NCBI GenBank assembly: GCA_012656075.1
Contig: JAAKBF010000027.1
Span: 916,924 to 980,923, forward strand
Reading direction: 5' to 3'
Length of the DNA stretch: 64,000 nt
From: Phytophthora hibernalis
Taxonomy: Eukaryota > Oomycota > Peronosporomycetes > Peronosporales > Peronosporaceae
This document shows positions 11,379-22,269 of the stretch, in pieces (within the stretch, counting starts at the first letter, position 1; each line of letters begins with the position of its first letter). The position numbers were made by a program, and so were the translations under genes. Below the pieces are notes generated by a model, which saw only the letters and a program-made list of their open reading frames with translations, did no database searches and was not told the origin of the DNA.

Positions 11379-12843
11379 CGCGCCATGCGTTGGGAGAGAT
11401 GAGGCGACGATGTCGCAGTCCGCAAGGACGCGTGGTCTGTGTAGATCACAAAGGGTTTACTGCCAAGCAAGTGTACCCGAAATTTCACCAGCGCGTACTT
11501 CATAGCGAGAAGTTCCTTGTCGTGGACCGGGTAGTTCTTCTCTGCCGCCTTTAGTTGGCGCGACTGGAACGAGACCACTCGCTCTCTGCCATCGGCATCG
11601 ACTTGCAGAAGCGCACAGCCAATGGCAAAGTCCGATGCATCGCATACTACACTGAACGGGCGATCGTCGTCTGGCAAAGCCAAGATCGGAGCGCTCTGCA
11701 AGCTTCTTTTGATAGACTCAAACGCTTGGTGAGCCTCGTCGTTCCCCGACCATTCCGTGTCCTTCTTTAGGAGGCTGGTCAATGGCCGCGCCATCTCGGC
11801 ATAATTGGCGCTGTACTTGTGCAAGTAGTTGGCTAGGACAAGCCACTTACGTAGGTCCTTCTGGGATACGGGAACCGGCCACTGCGCAATCGCGCAAACC
11901 TTCTCCGGATCCGCGCGGATGCCATCCTTGCCAAGGAAACATCCCAAGAAGGGAATCTCTTCGGCGCCGAAGATGCACTTGTTGATGTTCGCATACAAGC
12001 GATTCTCGTGCATGCACATCAAAACCTCGCGGAGGTGATCGATGTGAGACTCGACGCCCGTCTTGTCTTCCGAGGCACAACTGTGCACGAAGATATCATC
12101 GAAGTACGTCTGTGCGAACGCCCGCATCAGCCGAAAAATTGCGTCACCAGCCGATTGAACGTGGCCGGAGCGTTTGACAGTCCCTGGGGCATCACCAGCC
12201 ACTCCCACAACATCCCACTGGGAGTACGCACCGCTGTGAGGGTACGTCGGACTCACGCATCAGCAGCTGATAATAGCCGTCGACCATGTCGAGTGCGCTG
12301 AAGATAGTGCATCCTGCCATGTTGTTCTGCAACACATCCTTCCGAGGGATTGGGGTGGACGCCGGTATCGTCACTGCATTCAACTTGTTGAACGCGTGCA
12401 CCATACGCCATTTACCGTTGGGTTTCTTTACGCAAAACGTCGGGGACGAGTGCGGCGACTTCGACTCGCGTACCATGCCCGCGGCATACTTGGCTGCGAA
12501 GAAGGCGTCGATTACGTCGACTTGCTCCTTCGGTAAAGGCCACTGGCGAGTCGTGCAGTACTTGGTGCCCGGCACCAGATCAATTTCGTGTCGAACCCCT
12601 ATCCGGAGGCAACACCGACGGTGGGTCATCGCTGACGACATCCGAGAACTCCATCAGGAGAGGGTAGTACGGGTCCGACGGGTCCTTCAGGATGGACGCG
12701 CCATACCTTTTCTGCCTCAACGACGATCGCTCATCTTCAAGCACCTCCGGGTCCATGACCGAAGAGGTATTGAGCTCGACCGAGTCGTGTTCGCGGTGGA
12801 TGAGGAGCATCTCCTCGAACTCGCCCGCCTTCAGCGAATCCAA
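11300..12843 (-). CDS. Gypsy reverse transcriptase and RNase H
   Basis: The fingers and palm are seen in 12192-12641 (IDLVPGTKYCTTRQWPLPKE, KKPNGKWRMVHAFNKLNAVT, FSALDMVDGYYQLLMRESD). The catalytic YFDDIFVHS and RNase H (VVCDASDFAIGCALLQVD, HDKELLAMKYAL, IYTDHASL) are in 11162-12256. The frame breaks near 12230 between the two ORFs. Converts element RNA to DNA in the cytoplasmic particle. Likely inactive because of the shifts, unless these are base errors as elsewhere in the window. Confidence 0.85.
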
Positions 12844-14083
12844 AATTCCACATATGAGAGCTCTTCCAACTCGAGTAGCTCCGCTACGGTAGGCAGGGGA
12901 GCCAGATTCACGCCTTCCTTGCGTTCTCCTGTGAGAACATCAAACACCACTGGTGTGGTCGCCTCACCCGAAGAGACCGCCTCACGGTATGAACTTGCAG
13001 CGGCTGACGCAGCCTGAACATCTTCCAACGTGGGAGTCCCTGCTTGGCCACTCTGTGTTCCGCGAACTCCGGCTACAGCGACTTGTCCTGCGCGAGCTGA
13101 CCCAGCATCGACGCCTTGCGTAGTGGGAGACCCTGCTCGACCACTCTTCGTTGCGCGAGCACCGGCTCCAGCGACTTGTCCATCGCCGGCTCCACGGGCC
13201 TGAGCGACGCTCTCGATCTTGAGAGATCCATGAGCCTCATCGTGAGACACACACGGAACCTCCGTACATTCTCCCACATCCACCGAAGGCTCTTGAGCTC
13301 TCGAAGATGCAAAGCACGCGGACGGCAACGCCGTAGGCAGATCGAGTACTTCAGTAGTACCTGCGAAGTGCCGTTCGCCGCGTGGCATGCGATGCTCGTG
13401 CACAAACCCGTCCCGGGAAGAGGAGGGGACAGGGCTCTGTCCGCGAGGGGCTTGTGACTAGCACCGATGGTGTGACTTCTCCAGTCGATCCACGGCTCGT
13501 GTTTTGTCAACCACGGCATGCCGAGGATAAGATCGTACCGATCATCCATGTCAAGGACAATGAACGGTTCGACCGAGTTGAAGTCGTCAAACTTGACGTT
13601 CAAGGATAGAAGAACCTGCCGCGTAGACACGATGGACCCAGTCGCCAGGCGAATAGATACATTGGTATTATTCTTAGATGCTTCCAAAGCACTAGCATAC
13701 AATGCACTGTTCCTGGCCACACTGGACTTCGTCACTAAATTGTAGGACGCTCCCGAATCAATCAGAATCGTAAGAGGTTCGTCGTACCCTTTTACGTTGG
13801 CGGTGACGACCACGAGGTTAGAACGCGCGGCGGCCACGGATAGACACAACAGTGTCGTCCCTGGGACTTGCCCTCCTGGAGGCGGAGGTGGCAGAGCCAC
13901 CGACCTCGAAGAGGAGCGAAGTCTCCCAGAAGGGCGTCCAGCACCTACTGGGAGTCGTCGTTTTCTGACCGCGCAGATTCGATCATGTTCAGGGTCGGCA
14001 GAGCCGCCTTGGCCTAGCCTACCTTCCACGGGTTCGTTGGACAGTTCCGATGGAAGTGGCCAAGCTGGTTGCATCCAAAGCAA
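12831..14083 (-). CDS. Gypsy aspartic protease and linker
   Basis: The protease signature is ILIDSGASYNLVTKS near 13770-13720, followed by DRYDLILGMPWLTKHEPWIDW. The downstream stretch to 12831 is a repetitive Ala/Gly-rich linker (repeats of the type AGxGARATKSGRAG) of no assignable domain. Processes the Gag-Pol polyprotein. Confidence 0.75.
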
Positions 14084-14906
14084 CGACCACTCGCGCGTTG
14101 GTTACGCTGAGGTCGGGCCGACTCAGCCGACGAGATCTCCATGGGAGTGGGACCGTCGTTGGCCGTGTGCACCGAGCGCACGCAATGATCTTCCAGCATG
14201 GCGACGTGCACCGCATCGTTGAAAGACTTCGGTTGTCTGCGGAAGAGCTCCGTCCGGACCAGACCCGGCCGAACCTCGTCCATGAAATCCGGCACGTTGA
14301 CGTCCTCAGAGAGGGAGCGCCCGCCATAGCGGCCTCGAGGTTCTGCAACTTCATGACGTAGTCTTGAAGCGTACGCTTTCCTTGCTTACAACGCAAGATG
14401 AGCGACCGATAGCGGTAAGCCACATTGGCCAAGAGGAAAGTCGAACGCAGCTCTTGTTTCATGAACGCCCACGAGGTCAAATACCCCGGAGACGACGTCT
14501 CTCGTGTCATCGCCCATGCGCGTGCACGCCCTCCCAGATTGGAAAACGCGAAGGCGACTTGGGCGCTGGATTCGTAGATCTGTCCAGCGCGCAGCGCTAT
14601 CTCGATCTCTCGAATCCAGAAGACCAGACTGTCTGCTTCTTTGCCGTCAAATGTCGGCACCGACATTTTGACGGGCTTCGTTATTCCTTGTCGCGCAGCA
14701 TACGGAGCAGAATCCGGAGGGATCACCTGCGCCGCACTCTGTGCCTCAGCTCGCATTGTCTCGCGAGCAGCTTCCTGCGCTGCAGCGCTCACGTGGGCAA
14801 CCAGCGACGACTCGTATTTGTCGAAGCGTTCCACGCGCGCCCTCTGCTGCTCCGCAGGCAGGTTGGGGAATCCAGCGAATGCTGTCTCGCCCAGGAGGCT
14901 AACCAT
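14019..14906 (-). CDS. Gypsy Gag with CCHC zinc knuckle
   Basis: The capsid-like part is in 14906-14300 (FDGKEADSLVFWIREIEIAL, WAFMKQELRSTFL, LRCKQGKRTLQDYVMKLQNL). After a shift near 14305 it continues as NVPDFMDEVRPGLVRTELF to the knuckle CFGCNQLGHFHRNC near 14030-14090. The start MVSLLGETAFAGFPNLPAE is the probable N-terminus. Confidence 0.85.
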   Translation of the reverse strand: MVSLLGETAFAGFPNLPAEQQRARVERFDKYESSLVAHVSAAAQEAARETMRAEAQSAAQVIPPDSAPYAARQGITKPVKMSVPTFDGKEADSLVFWIREIEIALRAGQIYESSAQVAFAFSNLGGRARAWAMTRETSSPGYLTSWAFMKQELRSTFLLANVAYRYRSLILRCKQGKRTLQDYVMKLQNLEAAMAGAPSLRTSTCRISWTRFGRVWSGRSSSADNRSLSTMRCTSPCWKIIACARCTRPTTVPLPWRSRRLSRPDLSVTNARVVVALDATSLATSIGTVQRTRGR

Positions 14907-15005
14907 CTACTCCAGTGTAGCCCAGTGGTCATTTGAGCGGTGAGGAAAGTCCTGCCGGGACGGCAGCCGGCTCCCTAAGTCGTCCATTCTCAGAGAGATC
15001 TTGAT

Positions 15006-15432
15006 TGTAGTAGTCCGCGCCGGTCGCGGAGTGACTACAAGTGCTACCAGGTGTGACGGGGTCACACGCACCTTAGCTTTAGAGGAAGCGTTAACGCGCT
15101 AACCACAACAGACGCCTAGCGTTCCTGCTGTAAGCTTGCAAAGGCCTGGCCTTCCTGTCCAATATGGTACCGAGTACTAATTGACTTGCGAACTTCCGGG
15201 TTAGAGTTAAACTGATTTAGATTAAGAACACTGTTGTAGTTCTAACTACTGCTAACTATCTGCATACTGAATCCCTGTCCAATCTGATCTGTCCTAATGG
15301 GGACCACCCATTTAGATGTACTGCTTTAATACAACTGACGTACCACTTAAGTACGAATGAAGTACGAATTAAGTCCTTGACGTGTCACACACCACGCGTG
15401 TGACGGACACCAATGGTGTGGACCACATCACA
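15006..15432 (-). repeat. Putative single LTR of the Gypsy element
   Basis: Read on the minus strand this non-coding segment starts TGTGATGTGG and ends CTACTACA, giving TG...CA termini, and lies just upstream of gag with a short leader. It contains small inverted motifs (GTGTGAC...GTCACAC). With no partner LTR the borders are provisional. Confidence 0.4.
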
Positions 15433-15452
15433 GAGAACAATGGTCACCCCTG

Positions 15453-16978
15453 TCAAGTGGCCCCATTACATGCGACCACGGTCTGTGCGCTCTCGATACA
15501 AAGGCCAATATTGCGTTGACTTGCCGATTTTCGCCCCATGAGCTTCAGCTTATTGTGCGCTTCAAGACCGGGGAAGCCAATGGCTTCAACATCAATTTCC
15601 GGGAATAGCTCTCCTGCGCATTCGCTACCCACGAATGGGGTCCTCGGTGGTCCCAGTGTGCTTCGAAAGGACGTCGCCCCCTCCACGTACATTTTCGTAT
15701 CGACAATACATCGGCTGTGGCCTGGCAAAACCGCCTTGCGTCACGTAACACCCGCGCCCAAGGCATTATCAGGCTGCTCGGATACTGGGAGAGCTCTCTC
15801 AACCTCCGTTTCTCGGCTTCCCATATTGCCGGGGTCGACAACACCCGCGCAGACGCCGGCTCGCGCATTGCTGCTCACCCGTCTTACGCTACCAAGCTCA
15901 AGGAACTAACTCGTGGTTGGACGCAGGTATCACCGACGATAGACGTCCGCGGACTTTCGTCGCTCTGGCGCAATATCTCCGCGAGCATTCCGTTTCCGAC
16001 TCCACCTTCACCAAGTACTCTGCTGCTATGACAAAGTGGACGGTATGGACATCACGTCGGGGAATTGAGCCATGGCTCTCGCCTCGCCGATGAGGATCAC
16101 TCTCTGAATATATGGTGCGCGGGTTTCAATATGGATTTGGCGCTGGCAGCCGCTACGCGGATCATCGATCGTCAACACGCTCCAAGGCGTTCGTCACTTT
16201 TTCTCAGTGGCCGGAAGGGTCCTTCCGATTGCCCACCCACACGTTCGCATGCTTCTGAAAGGGATATGCCGGGTCAACACACCTCCGCGACACAAGGCTC
16301 CAGTGTCCATTCGGCTCCTCGAAACGTGCTTTCACTCTCTCCGGTTCGATGATCCTTTCGCTCAAGCTCTCTGGGGGTCGTGTGTGACGTTCTTTTTCCT
16401 CCTAAGACGCTCGGAAATTGTCTCCATCAGCGGAAACGCGTTCAAGTGGTTTGCGCTTAGAGCCGAGGACCTGGTTGTCCTCGATACGACAGGGGTACCG
16501 GCACTATCGGCGACTGAAGCGCGATCTGTACACATGAGGCTTCGCGGTTCCAAGACCAATCAGTGTGGGCATGCAACAGCTCGAATGTTGTATCGATCAG
16601 GGCGCCCATTCATGTGCCCTGTCTTCGGTGCTCTTCTTCTTCTACGGTTAAGACAATACCTTCCTCTCGGGATACCAGCGGCAGTGTACCTGGGGCGCAC
16701 CGGCCAGCCGGCGTGTATTTCAACAGCCCATCTGTCGAGTGCGATCAAGAAGGCCGCTGTACATAATGGTGAGGATCTCAAGAACTTCAGCCCGCACTCC
16801 TTTCGTGCCGGGGTGCAACGCACATGTATCGAGCAGGAGTGGGTGCCATGATGATTCAATTTCACGGCCGGTGGGTTTCGGACACGTCCAAGACCTACAC
16901 CAACCTCTGCGCGGAATCCGTCACCTCCCTCGCTGCCAACATGGTGACTGGCTCCAAGGGTGACTCAACTCTTCACTA
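15453..16978 (+). mobile_element. Tyrosine-recombinase retrotransposon fragment (DIRS/Ngaro-like)
   Basis: The 5' part is a decayed RNase H-like region: NFNINFRE, a stop at about 15606, then HEWGPRWS, IDNTSAVAWQNRLASRNTRA, HIAGVDNTRADAGSR. It is followed by a tyrosine recombinase. The order RNase H then YR is that of DIRS/Ngaro retroelements. The reverse transcriptase is absent, and the fragment abuts the Gypsy LTR, so it is a truncated copy probably cut by or joined to that element. Confidence 0.75.
16207..16978 (+). CDS. Tyrosine recombinase (element-encoded)
   Basis: Catalytic landmarks: the first arginine in FLLRRSEIVSISG, the H-x-x-R box in SPHSFRAGVQ (near 16795), and, in the next frame after about 16845, GRWVSDTSKTYTNL carrying the nucleophilic tyrosine. 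It ends at the TAG at 16976-16978. The R-HxxR-Y set is complete, but a frameshift separates HxxR from Y. Would integrate a circular cDNA without target duplication. No introns seen. Confidence 0.75.
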
Positions 16979-17074
16979 GTGGGCGTATGCTGCATGACCT
17001 ACATTGGGGGCTCCGCTCTCCTCGTCCCTTTTGGATGAGCGGATGGTCATGCACATATGCCCATTAATGAACTA

Positions 17075-17543
17075 CACCTTTTACCGGACAAAATGGTTTT
17101 TTCAAGCAAAGTGGTGCGGGAAGGGTTTCCATCCCTCATAAGTGATTACGTAGGTATTTTCAACCAAAGTGGTTTTGTCGTAAATCGTTACCAAGCAAAG
17201 TGGTTTTATCCAACCGACGATTTAGAGGCAATCTCTCTGAGCCAAAACGAAAGCTTTAAGAACGATATAAGGGCATCTGAGGGGTCTATCATGATCTCCC
17301 AGCAGTTGGCTACACTATTAAACCTGTTTTGGGTCAAAATGAGTACCTTTTCTCTGTCTGGCAGCCCCGCGGCCGAACGTGAGGTCCATTTAGTCACACA
17401 GGGATAGGCGAACCATTTTGCTTGGTAAAAATAATCAGAAAACCACTTTGGTTGAAAAATACCTACGTAATCACTTATGAGGGATGGGGAAAACCTTCCC
17501 GCACCACTTTGCTTGAAAAAACCATTTTGTCTGGTAAAAGGTG
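17075..17543. mobile_element. Fold-back MITE, family F1, copy 1
   Basis: Imperfect inverted arms of about 140 bp (17075-17215 and 17405-17543) flank a loop of about 190 bp. The termini are CACCTTTTACCGGACAAAAT and its near-complement, with TA on both sides. Inside the arms a motif of the type ACCAYTTTGNTTGGTAAA recurs in both orientations. A near-identical copy lies at 60196-60662. No coding capacity. Confidence 0.85.
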
Positions 17544-17696
17544 TACGTTGTCTTACCCCAAAGTTGTGGAAAATGGCTTATTCCCACTTTTAAAAACCGT
17601 TCCGCAATCCAACTGTTGGATCGAAAGAGGTTTTTAGTTTCTTTTTATACAAGAACTGCAAAATGGTCAACAATGCAGGAGTTACTTGACGTGTTA

Positions 17697-19175
17697 TTAA
17701 TACCCGTGCGAAGCTACCGACAATGTGGCCCAGTGTGGCAGCGGTACTTCGAACGACCACTGGAGTGACTCGTACCGATACGAATGCAGCCATAATACCG
17801 CATCCTCTTCTTCAATCACCGAAGTCCCCTCTTTCTTGGTCGAGCAAAGATCACACACACGGATGCACCGCTGTTCGTCGACTTCACTTTGATCTCCATC
17901 GCTATCTGCATCGCCTTCAGCAGGCTTTGCAGCATCACGTGCAAGATTGCCAGTGCTTCTGTCTATCGATCGCTCTGACGGCTGCTTTGTATCGTCGCCT
18001 ACAGGTCCATACAGCGGGTCATTCACAATGGGGAAACCTAGATGTTGCAGATGCACGCGGATCTGGTGTGTGCGACCCGTCACAAGCAGGCACTCGACGA
18101 TACTTTCACCTCCCACAGCTTCACCACGTCGTCGAACCAGCGTCACACAAGGCTTGGAATCAGCTGCGTCAATCACACAGCGTACATGCCCTTGTCGAGG
18201 TGACATCATGCCAATTGGAGCTGTCACGCGCCAGTATCCCTCCTCCGCTTCCTCAATCTGCACAAGCCCCGGGGTCAATCCATCCACGCTTGCAAAAGTT
18301 GCTTCATTATCTGGAAACTCACCCTTTACTCTCGCCACATAGTACTTTTGCACTGATCGACTTCCACCACCTTCCCCTGACGACGTCGCATTCAATTCTG
18401 CAGTAAGACTGCGCGCCTTGTCCACCGACTTGGCAAGCAGCAGCAATCCAGAGGTGAGTCGATCCAGCCGATGCACCGGAAACAGCTCCAGCGCCCTGTC
18501 CTCTTCTTCATCGGACGCTGCAAGTATCCGTCGATCATACTGCAGCATGTGCGTTAACGAGTTCAGCTGAAAGCTGCCCGTCGGGTGAACTGGAATCCCC
18601 GACGGTTTGTTCACCACCATCAACTCGTCTGTTTCGAAATGTATCCATGTCGTGGACAGCGACGACAACTCCGACACCTTCGCAGAGTCTTCCACCGTCA
18701 GATGAACGCTCGGTTCGTGTCGATGCTTGAGGTGTTCAAAGAAGTCTCCGCCCTTGATAACCGTGTCCAAACCCACCGCCGCTCCATTGACACGGACGAG
18801 TCCCAATTGAGCTGCTCGGGCGCAGTAGGCGGCGGAGAGAGTCGGAAATTCGCTTGCAAACAGTTCGCGGAATGAGCGTCCAGCCCAACGGCCTTTAGCG
18901 AACAGAGCAAAGCGATGTGCATAAGGTTCAATGCTGCGCACGACGCAGGGGCTGCCTGCCAACCGATTGTCACAAGTGGCGGACACGCACACCTGGTAGT
19001 GGACGGCGGCGGACGGAGCTCCACCCGCAATTCCGCGACTTTCGCGCTGGTTCCGACGCTTCCGTTTGGTGGACGTGGTGCCTTCAGCCAACTGAGCAGC
19101 CTTGCGCTCGGCCAGCCATCGGGCCTTCTCCAGCTTACGGCGCTGCTTCTTGCTCGACGGTTGGGCGTCCGCCAT
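17697..19175 (-). CDS. RluA/RsuA-type pseudouridine synthase
   Basis: Isomerises uridine to pseudouridine in tRNA or rRNA; the eukaryotic relatives are RPUSD/Pus9/Rib2-type. The ATG at 19175 (MADAQPSSKKQRRKLEKARW) gives 492 residues in one uninterrupted frame; an earlier in-frame TTG is not used. The N-terminus is lysine/arginine-rich, possibly a nuclear or nucleolar signal. An S4-like RNA-binding segment spans about residues 90-145. The catalytic motif HRLDRLTSGLLLL has its aspartate near residue 238. Later motifs are KYYVARVKGEF and LLVTGRTHQIRVHLQHLGFP near 380, then NDPLYGP. A Ser/Asp-rich insert and a short Cys pair follow. The exact RNA target cannot be read from the sequence. Divergent from the hypothetical ORF at 19341. 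Confidence 0.9.
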   Translation of the reverse strand: MADAQPSSKKQRRKLEKARWLAERKAAQLAEGTTSTKRKRRNQRESRGIAGGAPSAAVHYQVCVSATCDNRLAGSPCVVRSIEPYAHRFALFAKGRWAGRSFRELFASEFPTLSAAYCARAAQLGLVRVNGAAVGLDTVIKGGDFFEHLKHRHEPSVHLTVEDSAKVSELSSLSTTWIHFETDELMVVNKPSGIPVHPTGSFQLNSLTHMLQYDRRILAASDEEEDRALELFPVHRLDRLTSGLLLLAKSVDKARSLTAELNATSSGEGGGSRSVQKYYVARVKGEFPDNEATFASVDGLTPGLVQIEEAEEGYWRVTAPIGMMSPRQGHVRCVIDAADSKPCVTLVRRRGEAVGGESIVECLLVTGRTHQIRVHLQHLGFPIVNDPLYGPVGDDTKQPSERSIDRSTGNLARDAAKPAEGDADSDGDQSEVDEQRCIRVCDLCSTKKEGTSVIEEEDAVLWLHSYRYESLQWSFEVPLPHWATLSVASHGY

Positions 19176-19340
19176 CAAATGACTCAAATGTTTTCGTAAA
19201 ATTCGTTTTTAATTTTACAGCTGTCGCGATATTTCACAGCAGAAGATGCACATTATTATCGGATTCAAAGTCATATTCTGTCAAAGTCGTGATTTTGCCA
19301 ACCTGACACTCAGTCTTACATATTCGGCGATTTACAGAGG

Positions 19341-19730
19341 ATGGTCTCCGAACAAAAGGTCCCAGGAGCGTTGCAAAAAGACATCGCATGCCTACGAGAG
19401 AAACTACGAGAAACGAAAAGAAGCACAAAAATCGCGAGCTCACTTGCTACTCCAAATACTTTTGAAGGTGGCCGCCGCTTGTATTTCGTGTTAGAGTTGG
19501 GATCAGCTCTAGTCTGGAAATTCCTGACCGGTGAAGACGTATCTGTCCTACTGCAAGTGTGTTCGAATGGACTCTCGGATGAATTTGCTAAAACAATGTG
19601 CGTGAAGGCGATTGCCACGTTTGCTGTAGAAAACAGAACTCACTTGGGGCGGCAATGCGGTTGTGACTGGATGAGAAGTCTCGATTTCGTTCCTCATTCA
19701 GATGATCAGTGCCTCGCCATTCACTCTTGA
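19341..19730 (+). CDS. Hypothetical protein
   Basis: A 129-codon ATG frame (MVSEQKVPGALQKDIACLRE) beginning 165 bp from the divergent pseudouridine synthase start. It has an amphipathic N-terminal helix, then FEGGRRLYFVLELGSALVWK and several cysteines. No family recognised. It may be the first part of a longer gene with 19816-20324. Confidence 0.3.
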   Translation: MVSEQKVPGALQKDIACLREKLRETKRSTKIASSLATPNTFEGGRRLYFVLELGSALVWKFLTGEDVSVLLQVCSNGLSDEFAKTMCVKAIATFAVENRTHLGRQCGCDWMRSLDFVPHSDDQCLAIHS

Positions 19731-19815
19731 CGAAACTATGCCAATTCTTCAGGTGCCTGGTGGTGCCCAAGGTTTGCTGACGTACTGGTTCTGACGAAAA
19801 ACTGCTGATACCACT

Positions 19816-20324
19816 GTGAGGCGTGGTGGGGCGACTTTCGTTCCAATCGTCTACCCTCTCATCACGAAAGACAAGAAGCTGTGTCCACGCACTGAGACAG
19901 ACGTGAAGCAAGTGATGAACAAAATTTGCCACGGCACAGGAACACGCTTTTTCACGAAGTCAAAAAGCACAGGGGCCGTGCCATACTTGATTACCTGGAC
20001 TATCACTGGAGCGGAATTGAGGGTTCCTCTTGCCACTACTGTGATAACCTGACGCGTCCTCAGAAGAATTTCAAACGATCAAGTCTGCGAACGTTTGAAC
20101 ACCTTCGTACGAACTGCAGTGAAGTGTATCGGCCGCTGAAATCTGGTATGATGAAGGATCTGGAGTTGGTTCGATTTGTTCCTCGACCTCGAGGCTTGCG
20201 ATGGCTTCCTAGTATGCTAAGACCAGGCGTAAGCTACGGCCCACACGAAGGGCTCGCAGCAGGCATTACGGAGCACGGGATACTATGTGAATTCTACCTC
20301 GTGGACGGATTCAAGGCACATTAA
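19816..20324 (+). CDS. Hypothetical fragment, Cys/His-bearing
   Basis: Two overlapping frames (19816-20052 and 19926-20324) give DVKQVMNKICHGTGTRFF and then HWSGIEGSSCHYCDNL ... LRTFEHLRTNC. The C-x2-C ... H-x4-C spacing resembles a BED-like zinc finger, which would suit a transposase remnant, but no catalytic core is seen. Which frame is real is uncertain. Confidence 0.25.
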
Positions 20325-20334
20325 ATCATGCAGC

Positions 20335-21043
20335 GATAGTCAACGCAATGGTGAGCGCATCGCAATTCAATACCAATTGTTTTTCATTGTTTTCAGTCAA
20401 GTGCTGACCTCGAACGAGACAAAGTGTTGTGTCGGATATTTTGACGATCACTGTTTTCATCGAATAGCTGTCGGTAGAGTAGCTCACCGACATACACCCA
20501 CAAAGAGTTTGTAGTGTTGATGCAGACGAATATTTACAGCCGTCTATTACTTGGAGCAGAAGTCTAGAATCAATGACGGTCATGCAAAGCGCGCTGGCCA
20601 GCTTCTGATACATGTCATTCCCCACCAGATCGTTTCATCGCTGGAAAATGGTGGTAAGTGGCCTTCTATTTAGTTATGTTTTTCCTATAGAAGCCTTTTC
20701 ACCGCTGGAAAATACACCGGACCCGATGAACATCCTGTGCAGCATCGTGATCGATGGTGTCGAAGTTTCGGCATTCACTTCCGTAACAAGGCCAACAACT
20801 TCTTGGTCGCTGAAACTTTTCATACGTAGTACATCAGAAGTATAGATATTGCCATAACGCTTCACGACACGTATCTCCAAACACCATGTCGATGCAAGCA
20901 ACGATAATCCCGTTGCCCCCGCGCTGTGCCAGGCCGCTTTGAAAAATTCTAATGACCAAGGACCGACAGCAACGCAAAAACTCCACTCGATAAGTTAACG
21001 ATCTATTAGTCAAACACAAAGCTAGACACGTATTGCGAACATC
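20335..21043. other. Non-coding or relic sequence
   Basis: No convincing gene. A minus-strand frame at 20834-21019 (RSLVIRIFQSGLAQRGGNGI) faintly resembles the tail of the neighbouring bZIP-START protein and may be a relic of a duplicated copy. Confidence 0.25.
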
Positions 21044-22269
21044 TCAATTGCTGAGCGAAAACATGGGCGAGATCAACGACGACTCGAAACGGAGCACCAG
21101 GAACAAAATCTCCATGAGCCAGTACTTGACACCGCCCTTCGGAATGTTCACATAGTGACCCCCGTACTGCACGACACAGCCAACCTCCGGTCGATTCGGA
21201 TCGCTGGGCATGAAACGCAGCACCGTCAGCGACTGGGTCCAGATGTCCGTTGCGCATACGCGCTCCTTCACATCGGGAAGGTCCAGAGTCCGAATGAAGT
21301 AGACAAAATCATGTTCCCTTCTCACACGACTGATGACTTCAATGGCACGCGAGACGCGGCCAGTCTGCGGGTAGCAGATCACTCGGTAGATGATGATCGC
21401 GTCGTCGCACACTTTCTGCAGCAAGTGTTTCTACAAAAGATCAAAACAAAAACATCAGAACCTCCTCACAACATGATAACGCACCACCACTCACCCGAAT
21501 AAACAGCGAGGGGCTGAAGAAGCTCGCGTAGCTGTCCGTGGTCAATCTCTGCCACGTCGTGTTCCACAAGGTCTCAGCGCACACATGCGGGAAGGCCTTG
21601 TGCAGCGTAAATTTGACGCTCGTGTTCTCCACATGGCGTTTGTCCGACCAGCCCATGACGTTCATCCCTGAAGCCTGCATGGCTTCCTGGGTCAAGATGT
21701 TGTCCACGCTCTCGAGCGTCTGACACACGAGTTGCTGCCACTGCTGCACTGTGAAGGGCTGAAACTGCTGCTCCACGGCCTGCGCCTCCTTGCGGAAGAT
21801 CATCTCGAGCGCCTCGAGCGTCGGCACCGCGGGGTCGCGGCCTGTGTGTCTGCTTCGTGTTGCAGCGTCCTGTTCTCCGTCTCGAGCGCCTCCCGCTCGC
21901 TCGAGAGCTTGAGCACGGCCACCTGTCTCTCCAGCGCCCCAATGGACTTCTTGACGCCCGCCAGCATCTCCTTCTTGCGCTGCATGAAGCGGCGCTGCAC
22001 CTCTCGATGCTTCATGCGCTTCTCCTCCACCGTCACTCGCTTGCGACCACCGCGCGGCTTCTTCTTTGCCTGCAGCGACTCGGCAGTGGCAGACGACGAG
22101 TCGGATGAGTCCGCGAGGGACGACGAGCTGGGCGACGGCAGCAACAAACTCTCGAAGATCTGCTGGTCCGTGTCGCTCCAGTCCTCGGGCAGGAAGTCGG
22201 GGCGCAACTCGTGGAACTCCACGGCCGGCGGGGGAACGGAGTCCCCATGGAGGGCGGGGAACTTGTCAT
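21044..22269 (-). CDS. bZIP transcription factor with START-like C-terminal domain (M96-type)
   Basis: Start ATG 22269 (MTSSPPSMGTPF), then an acidic/Ser-rich region (DFLPEDWSDTDQQIFESLLL), a basic region RKRVTVEEKRMKHREVQRRF, and a leucine-rich coiled coil (IGALERQVAVLKL ... EALETENRTL). The C-terminal 220 residues (QQWQQLVCQTLESVDNILTQ, NVMGWSDKRHVENTSVKFTL, VGCVVQYGGHYVNIPKGGVK) have the layout of oomycete M96 mating-specific-type proteins, whose C-terminus is StAR/START-like. One intron, 21431-21494 (64 bp, GT-AG, phase 0). Two -1 shifts, at C-runs near 22230 and 21835, are read as sequence errors. No Asn sits at the expected bZIP DNA-contact position. A nuclear regulator; target genes unknown. 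Confidence 0.75.

Larger units (their letters stand above)
10065..15432 (-). mobile_element. Ty3/Gypsy retrotransposon, 3'-truncated
   Basis: Minus-strand order is LTR-like region, gag, protease, reverse transcriptase, RNase H, integrase: the Gypsy order. The body stops within the integrase C-terminal domain near 10065, and no second LTR is found between there and the MITE at 9970. The element is therefore incomplete and cannot be dated by LTR divergence. Internal frames are split by several shifts. Confidence 0.9.

Noticed and set aside
10206..11402. Plus-strand frames across the integrase region.
   Set aside because: Shadows of the minus-strand Gypsy integrase.
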